From a virus: a DNA stretch of 41,879 nt. Positions within the stretch are counted from its first letter, which is position 1, and each line of letters begins with the position of its first letter. Shown one piece after another: positions 40,893-41,879 of this stretch. The notes under the pieces were generated by a model. The model was not told the origin of the DNA. It saw only the letters and a program-made list of their open reading frames with translations, and did no database searches. The position numbers were made by a program, and so were the translations under genes. The stretch is from IMG/VR virus record IMGVR_UViG_3300043775_004953, positions 1 through 41,879 of that record; one strand, given 5' to 3'.

Positions 40893-40932
40893 TCTATCTG
40901 TAGGAATACCCGGCGCGAGTTCGAAATGACGG
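40893..40932 (-). promoter_or_regulatory. Two-block promoter-like motif, copy 3
   Basis: On the minus strand: CCGTCA, 18 nt, TATTCCTACAGATAGA, identical in both blocks to copy 1. It would drive the recombinase cassette and shows that this end belongs with the phage genes at 1-22 kb. Confidence 0.6.
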
Positions 40933-41066
40933 AGTAGGGTGCGAAAGTAAACGCCTTTAGATCACTTGGTCTGCTATGATGTTGGGTGGATTTTTGATCA
41001 GCGTGAGACGGTTCGAGACAGAATGTAAATTTGCATTCTGTGGGGCATCTATACCTCGAGGGACAT

Positions 41067-41879
41067 GTGGCAGTTGCATCGGCTAACCAGCGAGCGAAAA
41101 TTAGGAGGCGATTTGCAAAGTGTCCACTTAAGTGCCCAATCTACGCTGATACCGTTATCGAATCGCTGAGCGACTTCTTCGCGGTTTTTCATTCACTGCT
41201 CGACCCTGGGAAAGTCTTCTGGTTTCGCGGGCACTCAAAATTGAGCTATAGGCTTAGTCCGTCAGCGCTCAGGTACTCAACCGTCGACGCAAGAGATAAA
41301 GCCCTTGGGCTCGTCACAGAGATGAAGCGGTTCTTGGAGATGAAGCTTCCTCGACCGCCCGCGCCGGACGACGACCTCGGCTGGATGCAGGTTGCACAGC
41401 ATTACGGCTTGCCTACGCGTCTTCTCGATTGGACTCAGAATGCCGCTGTAGCTCTCTTTTTTGCCTGCTGCTCAAATCAACAAGATGATGGATTGGTAGC
41501 CGTGATAAATCCGATCGAGCTCAACCAAGAGGTTGATGCAAGACTTCCTCGCGTGTTCACCTTTCAAAAAGATTCGGGTTTGATCAAGCCGTATCTAAAG
41601 ATGGATGGCAGCGGATCAGCAAGAGGCAGGAGAACGATTGCCATCAACCCTACTTGGAACACCGAACGAATCGCAATGCAGCAGGGCGCGTTTACCTTGC
41701 ACGGGAAGAGATTTGAAATCGACAGTAGCCAAGCAAGTTCGCTTATCTATGTGCCAATCCTTAAAGACTATAAAGTAGCCTTATTGAGCGAACTAGAACG
41801 AGTAGGAATCGGCGAAATGTTTATCTTCCCGGAACCTGAACATGTTTGCGCACATTTGCTTCGCTCTGCGAGAATCTAG
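41067..41879 (+). CDS. FRG domain protein
   Basis: A protein of about 270 aa. The start is uncertain: GTG at 41067 has GAGG 5 nt upstream, and a TTG at 41031 is possible. FRG signatures are VFWFRGHSKLSYRLSPSALR, MQVAQHYGLPTRLLDWTQNAAVALFFAC and a C-terminal IAMQQGAFTLHGK. FRG proteins often occur in defence or mobile contexts; their activity is not established. The stop codon is the last three bases of the window. It may be part of the element or the flanking chromosome. Confidence 0.88.
   Translation: MAVASANQRAKIRRRFAKCPLKCPIYADTVIESLSDFFAVFHSLLDPGKVFWFRGHSKLSYRLSPSALRYSTVDARDKALGLVTEMKRFLEMKLPRPPAPDDDLGWMQVAQHYGLPTRLLDWTQNAAVALFFACCSNQQDDGLVAVINPIELNQEVDARLPRVFTFQKDSGLIKPYLKMDGSGSARGRRTIAINPTWNTERIAMQQGAFTLHGKRFEIDSSQASSLIYVPILKDYKVALLSELERVGIGEMFIFPEPEHVCAHLLRSARI

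Overview
The window looks like most of an integrated temperate phage, or phage-derived element, in a bacterium of roughly 55% GC. My best guess for the host is a planctomycete of the Pirellulales type. That rests on family content (DUF2924/large serine recombinase cassette, HARE-HTH protein, lambda-type portal with GpA-like terminase) and not on a marker gene. No rRNA, tRNA or CRISPR array was seen.

Layout. 1-4242 (minus strand): head-packaging genes, namely a small TerS-like ORF, the terminase large subunit, a small protein in the gpW position, and a portal protein cut by the window edge. 4243-10999 (plus strand): an array of 14 small early-type genes (amidoligase, HARE-HTH, DUF4314 and many unknowns). 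Nine copies of a conserved 41-bp element sit 37-52 bp before nine of the start codons. 11006-22157 (minus strand): two HNH proteins, a ParB-methyltransferase fusion, an iteron-like repeat cluster, primase-helicase, RusA, a DUF669 SSB-like protein, a Sak4-like ATPase, a Cas4/RecB-like nuclease, and a phage-encoded sigma factor. 22441-38023: accessory or defence cargo. It holds a two-gene unknown module, a DUF5131/TcmP pair, and a tight operon of MmeI-like methyltransferase, SF2 helicase, GIY-YIG nuclease and DUF4062 protein, with a divergent XRE regulator plus a 666-aa protein and a zinc-ribbon protein with an HEPN-like motif. 38097-40820 (minus strand): DUF2924, large serine recombinase and a small HTH protein, probably the integration module. 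41067-41879: an FRG-domain protein at the edge.

How the parts may work together (inference). A two-block motif, CCGTCR-N18-TATTCCWACAGA, occurs four times. Three copies lie on the minus strand just ahead of the gpW-position/portal genes, the replication operon and the recombinase cassette. The fourth lies on the plus strand ahead of the DUF5131 gene. Its strict spacing suggests a promoter class tying the modules together, possibly read by the sigma factor encoded directly beside copy 2.

The strangest stretch is the small-gene array. All 14 genes are in one reading frame, all 13 gaps between them are multiples of three, and the codon-aligned antisense frame stays open for 2,197 codons. The repeat element reads as a conserved peptide (R-L-[EAD]-x3-T-A-W-L-M-C-V-I-A) in that same frame, and most of the variation within its conserved core falls at wobble positions.
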